Of a stretch of DNA of 64,000 nucleotides, positions 1 through 8,165 are shown one piece after another. The DNA is taken from the NCBI RefSeq assembly GCF_963675585.1, contig NZ_OY776411.1:1059001-1123000 (forward strand), in the 5' to 3' direction. This DNA is from an uncultured Draconibacterium sp. GTDB taxonomy: Bacteria > Bacteroidota > Bacteroidia > Bacteroidales > Prolixibacteraceae. A model generated the notes under the pieces. The model did no database searches. It was given only the letters and a program-made list of their open reading frames with translations, and had not been told where the DNA came from. A program made the position numbers and the translations under genes. The first letter of the stretch is position 1. Each line of letters starts with the position of its first letter.

Positions 1-461
1 TTGGCTACCCCACGACCCAAAACCGCATAGTTTATTCCATCTTTTTCCAAATAATATTCGCCTTCAATTAACAGTTTGTCGATGTTTGTATACGTTGGAT
101 AATTATCGGGAACGCCTTTTACCGTAGCCGGATATTGCTGCCGGCCGTATTTTAACATGGCCACTTCTTCAATTACCTGGGCATACGAAACCACTCCCGG
201 AGTGGCTTTTATAGCGGAAACATCAACTAACTCCGGGTCAAACATTTTTCCTTCAGCGGTGCTAATTTTAAGGTCGGGGTCAAAATCGCTGTAAAACAAT
301 CCTATCAGTTGGGTAAAACCATTCAGCACCGAAACCACAATAATAATTGCCATGGTTCCAACAATAACACCAGCCATCGAAATTCCAGATATTATGTTAA
401 TAATGTTCTGTTTTTTCCTGGAAATAAGGTATCGTTTTGCTATAAAAAATGGTAAATTCAA
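1..461 (-). CDS. FtsX-type ABC transporter permease (LolC/E-like), partial
   Basis: This is the N-terminal part of an inner-membrane ABC permease of the lipoprotein-releasing type; the gene runs off the left edge. Read on the minus strand, the protein begins NLPFFIAKRYLISRKKQN, then a hydrophobic segment (IISGISMAGVIVGTMAIIIV) and the start of the periplasmic domain, about 153 residues in all. I place the start at a TTG at 461 because family members normally begin just before NLPFFIAKRY and no in-frame ATG lies between there and the upstream stop. It follows rbfA by 51 bases on the same strand, an order I recall as common in Bacteroidota. The substrate cannot be read from this fragment. Confidence 0.8.
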   Translation of the reverse strand, partial: MNLPFFIAKRYLISRKKQNIINIISGISMAGVIVGTMAIIIVVSVLNGFTQLIGLFYSDFDPDLKISTAEGKMFDPELVDVSAIKATPGVVSYAQVIEEVAMLKYGRQQYPATVKGVPDNYPTYTNIDKLLIEGEYYLEKDGINYAVLGRGVA

Positions 462-512
462 TAGGATAAAGTTTGAACTTTTAACGTTGAAATGCCATTA
501 ATATTGGAGGTA

Positions 513-854
513 TTAATCCAATAATTTGTCAATTTTTTCGATGTAATCAAGACTATCGTCAATGTAGAATTCCAGATTTGGAATAACTCGTAAACTTTTA
601 CCCACTTTTCGGCCCAGCTCGCCGCGCAATTGTTTGTTAATTGCAGTTAGATCTTTTAAAATTTCTTCGGCAAATTCAGATGGGAAAATGCTTAAATATA
701 CCCGTGCAATTCCAAGATCTTTGGTAATCCGCACAACGCTAACACTGATAAGTTTTCCGGTAAAATGTGTTTTGTTGATCTTTAAAAGAATGTCGGCCAT
801 TTCGCGTTGAATCAGCCTTGCAATTTTATTCTGTCGTGTACTGTATTGTTCCAT
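513..854 (-). CDS. rbfA: 30S ribosome-binding factor A
   Basis: RbfA helps mature the 17S precursor end of 16S rRNA and is needed for late 30S assembly, especially in the cold. The 113-residue protein has the expected length and pattern: N-terminal helix with TRQNKIARLIQREMADIL, a strand with ISVSVVRITKDLGIARVYLS, and the C-terminal IPNLEFYIDDSLDYIEKIDKLL typical of the KH-like RbfA fold. It is the first gene of a minus-strand pair with the ABC permease downstream. A possible promoter -7 element lies just upstream (874-881). Confidence 0.95.
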   Translation of the reverse strand: MEQYSTRQNKIARLIQREMADILLKINKTHFTGKLISVSVVRITKDLGIARVYLSIFPSEFAEEILKDLTAINKQLRGELGRKVGKSLRVIPNLEFYIDDSLDYIEKIDKLLD

Positions 855-873
855 TACTGCGTTTTATAAGCTG

Positions 874-881
874 CAAAATTA
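874..881 (-). promoter_or_regulatory. Possible Bacteroidota -7 promoter element for rbfA
   Basis: On the minus strand this reads TAATTTTG, matching the TAnnTTTG -7 consensus of the Bacteroidota primary sigma factor, 20 bases before the rbfA start. No TTTG is found 18 bases further upstream, so only half of the promoter is supported. Confidence 0.35.
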
Positions 882-908
882 CGCAAAAACCTTCAGAGTA
901 ACACGATA

Positions 909-2555
909 TCAGTTTACTGATGCATTTTTAAACGCCTTCCGTAAATCTTCGTTGGGTTTAATAATGTTGTAGTTTTCCCAGTATTTTTCGTCGAACTTAC
1001 CAAGTTTTTCAACAAAAATGTCTTGTTTGGTAAACTTCTCATCTTTGGTAAAACGTTTTAAATCAGTGTTTTCAATGTTTGTAATTAGCAAATCAGAAAC
1101 GCTGTGAAATTCCGATTTTAGTTTATCGCGCTTACTGCGAACCTTAAATTTTACCGATGCCTGTGCCGATGCCAGTTGCCATTTTCCCTGGTATTGTTGA
1201 AAAGAAACGGTGTATTGTACAAAGCTCGGACCTGCTTTTACCTTTGGTGGCTTTCTCATTATCATCACATCGCGGGCCTTATTAAGACCTGCTTTACTAA
1301 TTCTGTAATTGGCATGCACTACGGCAAATGTTTCACGATGAACATACATTTCGCCTTCGAAAGCAGGATAAAAAGAAGAGGTTACCGGATGAAATTTAAC
1401 TACGTAAACCGGATGGCTATTGTACCATACAACCCGGTCAATTTCATAGTCGTACATATCCTGGTATTTTACATCGATAAAACTTTCCATGGTTTTTATT
1501 ACATCGAGCTGTGTGATGGTAAATGGGCCGCCCTGCAGTTTAAAATTTAACCATTTAAAGGGCTGCACATCGGGGCTTTTTCGGGCCTTTAGTAAACGTA
1601 CCAAATCGGTTCTGGAAGTGTTGTCGTACGGCGATTTAAGTATTTCTATAACAGCTTCAGAAACATTAATGTAATTGTTGTCCTGCTGAACTGTTTCGCG
1701 GTAGAATGCCGTTAATAATTTGAGGTTCGAACTGTAATTAAGCTCGAGGTTGTTTCGGATATTTCGAAGCAGCTGGCTGGGTGTTATTGCCGTAACCTGA
1801 ACTTCTTTAATACGGATTGATACAGGAGTGAGAATAAACAAGTCTTCGTCGAGCAATTTGTAAGCCGGAAGCATAACCTGGGCATAACCCATGCACGAAA
1901 TTATAACCGTGTCCTGAATGTATTTCGGATGAATCTTTAATAGAAATTCACCATCGATATTGGTAATCGTTCCAATGGGTTTGTTAAAAATCGAAACCGA
2001 AGCATATTTTATGGGTTCTCCTTTTTTGTTTTCGACCAGTTTACCGGTGAGAAAAAAATACTTGATTTTAACGGTATCGTTTGCCGGTATTTCTGAAACT
2101 AAGTCGTTTTTTTCGCTGATTATAATTTGATTTTCGCGCTCACTAAAGCTGAATTTTCGGGCATCGAATAGTTGGTTTAAAACGTTGTAAAGCGATATGT
2201 TTTTTGCTTCGATGGTTTGTTTTTCCTGCGTATTTATAAGCGTTGCATCGTACGAAAAAAACACATTTGCCTGCCAGCTGATTTGTTCAAGAATAAGATC
2301 GAGGCTTTGATTTTTCTGATCGATTGAAATACGGCGTTCAAAAACAGAACCATCCTGCTGCTGCGCTTTGGTTTGAAACGACAGCAACAGAATGGCTAAA
2401 ATTAAGAGTGGAAACAAATAAGCGAGGTGTTTCCTGGTCCGGTTTTTTTCGTTTTTGCTTTGTATAAAAAAATGCGTGTAGCTGCAATTTTGCTTGCTTT
2501 TTATACTTTCACAAAGTCTGAAAAATAACATCAACTTACCAGGCAATTCACACAT
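909..2555 (-). CDS. STN-domain and carboxypeptidase-regulatory-like domain protein
   Basis: A predicted envelope protein of up to 548 residues, last gene of the ECF sigma/FecR operon. A hydrophobic signal or anchor lies near residues 43-62, followed by an STN (secretin/TonB short N-terminal) domain at about 75-150, and a carboxypeptidase-regulatory-like beta-sandwich at about 165-250 (FFLTGKLVENKKGEPIKYAS). The remaining 300 residues form a domain seen in many Bacteroidota hypothetical proteins; I do not know its role. It is not a TonB receptor: no plug or barrel follows the STN domain. The true start is uncertain because the first 40 residues look unlike a signal peptide; internal Met or other codons are possible. 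It lies 27 bases after the protease gene upstream. Confidence 0.8.
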   Translation of the reverse strand: MCELPGKLMLFFRLCESIKSKQNCSYTHFFIQSKNEKNRTRKHLAYLFPLLILAILLLSFQTKAQQQDGSVFERRISIDQKNQSLDLILEQISWQANVFFSYDATLINTQEKQTIEAKNISLYNVLNQLFDARKFSFSERENQIIISEKNDLVSEIPANDTVKIKYFFLTGKLVENKKGEPIKYASVSIFNKPIGTITNIDGEFLLKIHPKYIQDTVIISCMGYAQVMLPAYKLLDEDLFILTPVSIRIKEVQVTAITPSQLLRNIRNNLELNYSSNLKLLTAFYRETVQQDNNYINVSEAVIEILKSPYDNTSRTDLVRLLKARKSPDVQPFKWLNFKLQGGPFTITQLDVIKTMESFIDVKYQDMYDYEIDRVVWYNSHPVYVVKFHPVTSSFYPAFEGEMYVHRETFAVVHANYRISKAGLNKARDVMIMRKPPKVKAGPSFVQYTVSFQQYQGKWQLASAQASVKFKVRSKRDKLKSEFHSVSDLLITNIENTDLKRFTKDEKFTKQDIFVEKLGKFDEKYWENYNIIKPNEDLRKAFKNASVN

Positions 2556-2582
2556 GCTTTTTCACTCGTTTTATTCAATGTA

Positions 2583-4148
2583 CTAAAACATCTTTTTAAG
2601 TTCAAACGAAGTTTTAAACTCTTCTCCGTTCCGTAATACTTTTAATCTGATTTTTCTGTTTTCCTTGCTTTGAAGCAGTAGGTTAATATCGTTCAGTTCT
2701 ATCGATCGGTGGCTGCTGCTGTTAATCGATAAAATCTGATCGTTTTCTTGTAAACCTGCAAAATAGGCTGGCGAATTTTCGCGAATGTTGGCAATGGTGT
2801 ACACAGGTAATCCGGGCATTGGATTTGTTACTTCCATTCCACTCATGTTGTAATTAAAATCTTCGTTTATTTTATGAGTTGGCCGAAGTGTTAAACGGCT
2901 GTTTCTATAGTCGATGGTTACAAAAAACCGACGTAAAATTTCGGCTCCGATTGTACCGTTTCTGTCGTTCGACGAAATAAGCTGGTCGATTACTTCGGAG
3001 TTTGGATAGGCAACAATTGGTTTGGGTAAAATTAGTGGTCCAACCCAAATTCCGTCAATTCGTCCTTTTGTTCCGTATAAATCGCCACTTAAACCTCTGC
3101 CCAAAAATGTTTCGATGTTGTTTTGCGGTAATTTAATTCGTTCGTCCGAACTTTCCGATAACCAGAGTGCATCACTGGCACCGGTGTCAACCAAAAGTTT
3201 TACAGGAACATCTTTTAAGTCGTCGGTAACAATACTGGTGCGAACAAATGGTTTGTTTCCGTCAAAATGCAGTGGCATTATTATGTCTTTCTTCCGATCG
3301 CGGTATTTGTAATATTCAGGCTTGTGCAGCGTAAGTTTTTCGTTAATGTAATCAATTTCAACCACGTAATCTTTAAACAGGTTAAAACCGATTAGGCCGT
3401 GAACAGGAATACCCAGCATGTGCGAAATCTGGAAGTTTTCGTCGATAATCATTTGCACTTCCTGGTTACGCGCTGTAAGTCCTTCTATTTGCATGGTATT
3501 GTTTCCTGAGCGGTAGGCTGTTAAATTTGTTCCTTCTCCCAATCCTTTTATTTCAACCGGAAGCATGTAGTTCAAATTCAGTTTATTTACAAAAGGTAAC
3601 TCGGTAATAATAGGATAGCGCACTCCTGTGTCGAGAATAAAATTCAAGGTGTCGGAGTCGTTAATGGTTACCGGAATAATAATAAGATTACTGGCCGATT
3701 TAAATTTAAAAGTAATCCTTTTTTCGCGTTGATTGTTAAAAAGAAATCCACGGTTGTTTCCGAAATATTGCTGCGTATTTTGTTCAAATTCAATACTTTG
3801 GTCTAACGGAACATAATCGCGAACAACCAAAAGGTTGTCTTCTATTTCAAAAAGAAGGTAAAAGTCCTTCATTAATTTATCCAACACGTATTTTATAGGC
3901 TTGTTCGAAATATTCAGACTAATTTTTTTATCTGAAACAAGGTTTGAATTGTAAGAGTAGTCGAGATCTAAATATTTGCATATTTTTTCGATTACATCTT
4001 CCAATGGTTCGTCTTCGGCATAAATGGTAATGTTTTGGTCGAGTGCCTGGCTTTTTTTATCCTGTGCGTATTGTGTTTTGGGTAAAAGTACCATTGCAAC
4101 AATTGCCAAAACAAAAAGCAAATATGTTTTACTTAATAATGTTTTCAT
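2583..4148 (-). CDS. STN-domain aspartyl protease with C-terminal PDZ domain
   Basis: Predicted exported protease of 521 residues. Order of parts: signal peptide (1-29, ending QYAQD), STN domain (about 36-108), then a retropepsin-like region with two active-site motifs, LDTG at 172-175 and VDTG at 320-323, each followed by hydrophobic strands. Two DTG lobes on one chain imply a single-chain pseudo-dimeric aspartyl protease. A PDZ domain ends the protein (about 435-521: SPAYFAGLQENDQILSIN). It sits 13 bases after fecR and 27 before the next STN protein, so all four genes probably form one operon. The STN domain suggests it receives or relays the FecR signal in the periplasm, a place usually filled by a SusC-like receptor; this role is inference. 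Confidence 0.85.
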   Translation of the reverse strand: MKTLLSKTYLLFVLAIVAMVLLPKTQYAQDKKSQALDQNITIYAEDEPLEDVIEKICKYLDLDYSYNSNLVSDKKISLNISNKPIKYVLDKLMKDFYLLFEIEDNLLVVRDYVPLDQSIEFEQNTQQYFGNNRGFLFNNQREKRITFKFKSASNLIIIPVTINDSDTLNFILDTGVRYPIITELPFVNKLNLNYMLPVEIKGLGEGTNLTAYRSGNNTMQIEGLTARNQEVQMIIDENFQISHMLGIPVHGLIGFNLFKDYVVEIDYINEKLTLHKPEYYKYRDRKKDIIMPLHFDGNKPFVRTSIVTDDLKDVPVKLLVDTGASDALWLSESSDERIKLPQNNIETFLGRGLSGDLYGTKGRIDGIWVGPLILPKPIVAYPNSEVIDQLISSNDRNGTIGAEILRRFFVTIDYRNSRLTLRPTHKINEDFNYNMSGMEVTNPMPGLPVYTIANIRENSPAYFAGLQENDQILSINSSSHRSIELNDINLLLQSKENRKIRLKVLRNGEEFKTSFELKKMF

Positions 4149-4160
4149 GACTAAAAGGCT

Positions 4161-5213
4161 TTATTGTTTGTTAGTACGGCTCGAAAGCGTGTAAAGTTCG
4201 TTGTCAACCGATAATTCCAAGTTGAATGTGAGCCGAATTACATCCAATACAAAATCGATCGGTTTTCCATCGAAATGACCTTCGTATAAAAGATCATTGA
4301 GCTCTGGTTCTGTTAGTTCAATATCGATGTGGTAAACTTTCTCCAGACATCGAATAACATCAGGTAGCGGAACTTTATTAAAAATCAAATCATGTGTTTT
4401 CCAGGCCATGAAATTCAGATTTGTGTTCACCGATTTTTCCAATAAATTGTTTTTGGCAAACAGTGTTCCTTTTTCACCGGGAGTTAAAAATACTTCACGG
4501 TTTTCGGTAAGTAAATCATTGTTTGTATTGATTACCTGTACCTTGCCTGTTTTCACTGTTACTTCAATGGCCTCGGTTCCCGGGTAGGCGCACACGTTAA
4601 AAGAGGTACCTAAAACTTTTACCTGTGCATCGCCGGCATGTATAACAAACGGTTTTTCGGGATTTGGTTTTACATCAAAAAATGCCTCGCCAATAATGGT
4701 TACTTCGCGTATGTCGCCTATAAATTTTTTTGGAAACAAAAGTTTCGAGTTGCTGTTTAAGGCCACTACCGAACCATCGGGTAAAACATATTCCTGTACA
4801 ACCTGGTTTTGTGCCGAAATAATTTCGCTGTAAACTGTCGGAACCTGGTTTCTGAAACCAATAAAATAACCAATAGAGCCCAGTAAAAGCGCAACAACCA
4901 CTATAGCAGCGTATTTGTAAAATTGTGCAATTACCTCCTTTCTTTTTGTTTTGTGCTGAATAGATTTTACTTTCGACGGGCTTATTTGTGTATGTACATT
5001 TGTCCAGGCGGTGTTCGTGTCGAACTTTTTAGCCTGAATGTATGTGTCAATTTTTCTGAGCATGCTTTTGTTTTGCTCAAATTCTTTCCGGTTGTCGTCT
5101 GATTGACTTAACCAGTCCTCCACCTGCAATTTTTCATGAGAATTACATTCGTTGCTTTCGTACTTCGCAAGCAATTCCCAATTAAATTTTTCGTTGTTCT
5201 CCTTTTTCTTCAT
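4161..5213 (-). CDS. FecR-family anti-sigma factor
   Basis: A single-pass inner-membrane regulator that holds the adjacent ECF sigma factor and responds to a periplasmic STN domain. I choose the ATG at 5213 (350 residues, MKKKENNEKFNWELL) because a longer frame would run into the sigma gene and lacks a plausible N-terminus. Parts: cytoplasmic N-terminal region (1-100), one membrane segment (YKYAAIVVVALLLGSIGYFI), FecR core (IISAQNQVVQEYVLPDGSVV through GEAFFDVKPNPEKPF), and the C-terminal DUF4974-like region (VPLPDVIRCLEKVYHIDIEL). It follows the sigma gene by 34 bases and precedes the STN protease by 12. Confidence 0.92.
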   Translation of the reverse strand: MKKKENNEKFNWELLAKYESNECNSHEKLQVEDWLSQSDDNRKEFEQNKSMLRKIDTYIQAKKFDTNTAWTNVHTQISPSKVKSIQHKTKRKEVIAQFYKYAAIVVVALLLGSIGYFIGFRNQVPTVYSEIISAQNQVVQEYVLPDGSVVALNSNSKLLFPKKFIGDIREVTIIGEAFFDVKPNPEKPFVIHAGDAQVKVLGTSFNVCAYPGTEAIEVTVKTGKVQVINTNNDLLTENREVFLTPGEKGTLFAKNNLLEKSVNTNLNFMAWKTHDLIFNKVPLPDVIRCLEKVYHIDIELTEPELNDLLYEGHFDGKPIDFVLDVIRLTFNLELSVDNELYTLSSRTNKQ

Positions 5214-5247
5214 CGCATTTAAATGACAATACACAAATAATTTACCC

Positions 5248-5829
5248 CTAATCCATTTCTTTTTTGAAAGCACTAACAAAAAACAGGAAGGTGTTATATT
5301 CTTTTAATTTATCTCGTAATGTTTTGAGTGCCAGCCCCATTTGGGCCTCAACCGTTTTAACCGACAATTTTAACTTATCGGCAATTTCGCGGTATTTTAA
5401 TCCTTCTTCGCGACTGAGTCGGAATATTTCGCGTCGTTTTTCGGGAAGAGACTCTATACTTTCTTCAATTTTTCGCGCCAAATCCACTTCAATAAAATTA
5501 TCGCTGAAATGATTGGTTTCTACCTCGGCAATAAAGTTTTTTGCATGTTGCAAACGCACATTGTTGTGTTTGATAAAATTCAGGCATAAATTTTTTATAG
5601 ACTTAAACAGGTAGTTTTTAACCGAACTGTCGATGGTGAGCAGTGTTCGTTTTTCCCACAATTTCACAAAAAATTCCTGAACGATTTCTTCGGCCGCAAT
5701 TTCATCTTCTATAATTTTTGAAGCAAATACACACAGGTGGGCATAATATGTTTTAAAAAGATGCTCAAAAGCCCTTTCGTTTCCTTGTTTTATTTTTTCG
5801 AATAAATCTTTTTCCTCGATAGATTTCAT
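5248..5829 (-). CDS. ECF-type RNA polymerase sigma factor (sigma-70 family)
   Basis: A 193-residue ECF sigma factor of the Bacteroidota FecI-like group. Region 2 is at about 10-85 (FEHLFKTYYAHLCVFASKII, then EEIVQEFFVKLWEK), region 4 at about 125-180 (LPEKRREIFRLSREEGLKY and the helix-turn-helix EIADKLKLSVKTVEAQMGLA). It opens an operon with FecR and two STN-domain proteins. In this family the partner is normally a SusC-like TonB receptor; none is present here. No promoter was recognised upstream. Confidence 0.94.
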   Translation of the reverse strand: MKSIEEKDLFEKIKQGNERAFEHLFKTYYAHLCVFASKIIEDEIAAEEIVQEFFVKLWEKRTLLTIDSSVKNYLFKSIKNLCLNFIKHNNVRLQHAKNFIAEVETNHFSDNFIEVDLARKIEESIESLPEKRREIFRLSREEGLKYREIADKLKLSVKTVEAQMGLALKTLRDKLKEYNTFLFFVSAFKKEMD

Positions 5830-5917
5830 TATGAAACAGTTCAGTCTGTATTCGCTAAGGTATGAAAAAGAAGTACTCCGGAAAAGACCATTATTATGTT
5901 TATTAAAAATTGGTCAT

Positions 5918-5947
5918 TTTGTGGATAGGATTAAGCTGTTAATTTTG
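5918..5947 (+). promoter_or_regulatory. Bacteroidota-type promoter for the POT transporter gene
   Basis: TTTG at 5918-5921 (-33) and TAATTTTG at 5940-5947 (-7), separated by exactly 18 bases, match the TTTG / TAnnTTTG promoter form described for Bacteroides. The start of transcription would be near 5954, about 20 bases before the ATG at 5975. A 10-base direct repeat (ATTTTGTGGA) covers both elements, at 5916-5925 and 5942-5951. Confidence 0.6.
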
Positions 5948-5974
5948 TGGACTTAAACAATTAATAAAAGGAGA

Positions 5975-7354
5975 ATGAGGAAAACAGAGAAGGTGAAATT
6001 TCCGAAGGCGTTTTGGGTAGCTAACGCGGTAGAATTATTAGAAAGAGCTGCATATTACGGAGTATTTATTGTAATTACGCTTTACCTGTCGCGAATTTTA
6101 GGATTTAACGATTTTCAGGCCGCCATGTTGGCCGGATCGTTTTCCGCAGGATTATACCTGTTGCCCACTTTTGCAGGCGCAATTGCTGATAAAATAGGTT
6201 TTAAAAAGTCGTTGATTATCGCTTTTTCGCTGCTTTCAGTTGGTTATTTAGCCATGGGTGTTTTACCAACCATGTTAGAGTCGGCAGGTTTGGTCGAATA
6301 CACAAAAACAACGCAGTTTCATGGATTGCGCCAAAGTGGTTATAAATGGATAATTATTCCAATTATGCTGGTAATTATGATTGGTGGATCGTTTATAAAA
6401 TCGTGTATTACCGGAACTGTTGCACGTGAAACAACAGAGGAAACACGGGCCCAGGGGTATTCCATTTTTTATATGATGGTAAATATTGGTGCCTTTTCGG
6501 GCAAAACAATTGTAAAACCTTTACGCGATGCCATGGGAAATGAAGGTTTGGTTACACTTAATTATTTTGCCGCCGGTGTTACTTTTTTAGCTGTTATTTT
6601 GGTTTTCTTTTTTTATAAAGCAAGTGATAAACACGGCGAAGTAAAAACATTTAAAGAAATTACCTCTGCCCTGGTAAAAGTGCTTACAAACGTTAGATTG
6701 TTGTTGTTAATCATTATTATAACCGGTTTTTGGATGGTGCAGCATCAATTGTATGCTACCATGCCAAAATATGTGTTACGTTTGGCTGGCGAGGGTAGCG
6801 CCATTTCGTGGTTTGCCAATGTAAATCCGCTGGTTGTATTCCTTACCGTTGGAATTGTAACACAGTTAATGCGTAAAAAAACATCGCTGTTTTCAATGAC
6901 TGTTGGAATGTTTATTATGCCGGTTTCGGCACTTGCAATGGCTTCGGGTAATCTTTTCGGAAGCGAACCTATTCTGGGTTTTCATCCGGTTGCACTGATG
7001 ATGATTGTGGGTATTGTGTTTCAGGGTTTAGCCGAAACTTTTATCTCGCCACGTTATCTGGAATACTTTTCGTTGCAGGCACCAAAAGGTGAAGAAGGAC
7101 TTTATCTTGGTTTTAGTCATTTACACTCTTTCCTTTCATCTATTTTGGGTTTTGGGCTATCGGGATATTTACTTACAAAATATTGCCCCGATCCCTTGTT
7201 GTTTGATACCCATGAAGCGTGGCAGGCAGCAGCTGTAAATGCCCATTACATTTGGTATTATTTTGTTGGAATTGCTTCGGTAGCAGCCGTTTCTTTGATT
7301 GTTTACGGACAAATTGTAAAACGTATCGATTCAAAACAAGAATTGGCAAAATAG
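5975..7354 (+). CDS. POT/PTR2-like MFS transporter
   Basis: A 459-residue polytopic membrane protein with about 12 hydrophobic segments. The N-terminus holds the ExxER-type motif of proton-coupled oligopeptide transporters: E20, E23, R24 within VELLERAAYYG, followed by a membrane helix. The first half also has the MFS loop GAIADKIGFKKSLIIAF. Proton-driven uptake of small peptides is the family role, but many Bacteroidota members annotated simply as MFS have no known substrate, so the substrate is left open. It has its own promoter (5918-5947), a strong purine-rich ribosome site (AAAAGGAG) just before the ATG, and a hairpin terminator after it, so it is probably a single-gene unit. Confidence 0.85.
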   Translation: MRKTEKVKFPKAFWVANAVELLERAAYYGVFIVITLYLSRILGFNDFQAAMLAGSFSAGLYLLPTFAGAIADKIGFKKSLIIAFSLLSVGYLAMGVLPTMLESAGLVEYTKTTQFHGLRQSGYKWIIIPIMLVIMIGGSFIKSCITGTVARETTEETRAQGYSIFYMMVNIGAFSGKTIVKPLRDAMGNEGLVTLNYFAAGVTFLAVILVFFFYKASDKHGEVKTFKEITSALVKVLTNVRLLLLIIIITGFWMVQHQLYATMPKYVLRLAGEGSAISWFANVNPLVVFLTVGIVTQLMRKKTSLFSMTVGMFIMPVSALAMASGNLFGSEPILGFHPVALMMIVGIVFQGLAETFISPRYLEYFSLQAPKGEEGLYLGFSHLHSFLSSILGFGLSGYLLTKYCPDPLLFDTHEAWQAAAVNAHYIWYYFVGIASVAAVSLIVYGQIVKRIDSKQELAK

Positions 7355-7374
7355 CTGATTTTTAAAAATATGGG

Positions 7375-7411
7375 ATACCTCTCTGAGTTTATTTCGGGGA
7401 GGTATTTTTTT
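7375..7411 (+). terminator. Rho-independent terminator after the POT transporter gene
   Basis: ATACCTC (7375-7381) pairs with GAGGTAT (7399-7405), extended by two more pairs, and is followed by a run of T. It lies 20 bases after the stop codon. Confidence 0.75.
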
Positions 7412-7495
7412 GTGGCAAAAAACTTTTTCAAATAGTTTTTGCTAATTCAACTGAAATAATTAGTTTTGCACACCAATTTTCCACAAAGGAAGTTT

Positions 7496-7579
7496 GCCCG
7501 GGTGGCGGAATTGGTAGACGCGCTGGATTCAAAATCCAGTTCTGGCAACGGAGTGCGGGTTCGATTCCCGCCCCGGGTA
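7496..7579 (+). tRNA. tRNA-Leu (anticodon CAA)
   Basis: The acceptor arms GCCCGGG (7496-7502) and CCCGGGT (7572-7578) pair, with A at 7579 as discriminator. The anticodon stem CTGGA/TCCAG encloses the loop TTCAAAA, giving anticodon CAA, which reads UUG leucine codons. A long variable arm is present, as expected for class II leucine tRNA, and the T arm contains GGTTCGATTCC. The CCA tail is not encoded. Length is 84 nt. Confidence 0.96.
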
Positions 7580-7581
7580 CT

Positions 7582-7619
7582 AAGGAGAAATCAAATTTAT
7601 CTTTGATTTCTCCTTTTTT
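7582..7619 (+). terminator. Rho-independent terminator after tRNA-Leu
   Basis: A 14-bp perfect stem (7582-7595 with 7602-7615) with a 6-base loop, followed by TTTT. It starts three bases after the mature tRNA 3' end. Confidence 0.85.
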
Positions 7620-7716
7620 GCTTTTATGATGTTTACATTTTGAACTATAATCAGCGTTTTATTGTTGTTTTACTGCCCAAAATTTTGAATACTTACAAAT
7701 AAAAGATTCAAATAAA

Positions 7717-8079
7717 ATGAAAGTTACAGCAGAGCACAACCAACGTATTGCAAAAATGACCTTTGCTTCGGTGTATCCACATTATGTAGTAAAGGTGGAG
7801 AAGAAAGGTCATACAAAAGCCGAGTTACTTCAGGTAATTGAATGGTTAACAGGTTTCAGTGAATCTGATTTGCAAAAATTTATTGATACCGAGGCAACCT
7901 TTGAAACCTTTTTTCAGCAGGCGAAACTGAATACCAATGCACACCTGATAAAAGGAGTGATTTGCGGTTACCGTATTGAGGAAATAGATAACGATTTAAC
8001 ACGAAAAGTGCGTTATTTAGACAAACTGGTTGACGAGCTGGCAAAGGGCCGAAAAATGGAGAAAATACTGCGCGAATAA
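7717..8079 (+). CDS. DUF2200 family protein
   Basis: A 120-residue soluble protein that matches the DUF2200 pattern over its whole length: MTFASVYPHYVVKVEKKGHT, then EVIEWLTGF-type segment (VIEWLTGFSESDLQKFI), and GVICGYRIEEIDNDLTRKVR. The family has no established function. It is transcribed alone, between the tRNA terminator and the convergent sulfatase gene. The start is the only sensible ATG. Confidence 0.88.
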   Translation: MKVTAEHNQRIAKMTFASVYPHYVVKVEKKGHTKAELLQVIEWLTGFSESDLQKFIDTEATFETFFQQAKLNTNAHLIKGVICGYRIEEIDNDLTRKVRYLDKLVDELAKGRKMEKILRE

Positions 8080-8080
8080 A

Positions 8081-8132
8081 CGTACTGGCTGCAGCTTCCT
8101 TTTTTGGAATGTAATCCAACTGCAGTTGTACG
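8081..8132. repeat. Inverted repeat between converging genes
   Basis: CGTAC-TGG-CTGCAG (8081-8094) faces CTGCAG-TT-GTACG (8120-8132). The hairpin lies between the stop codons of the DUF2200 gene and the sulfatase. There is no clear T run on either side, so a terminator role is only possible. Confidence 0.45.
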
Positions 8133-8165
8133 CTGCTTTAAAATAGCATAAACGGTCCAAATTAT

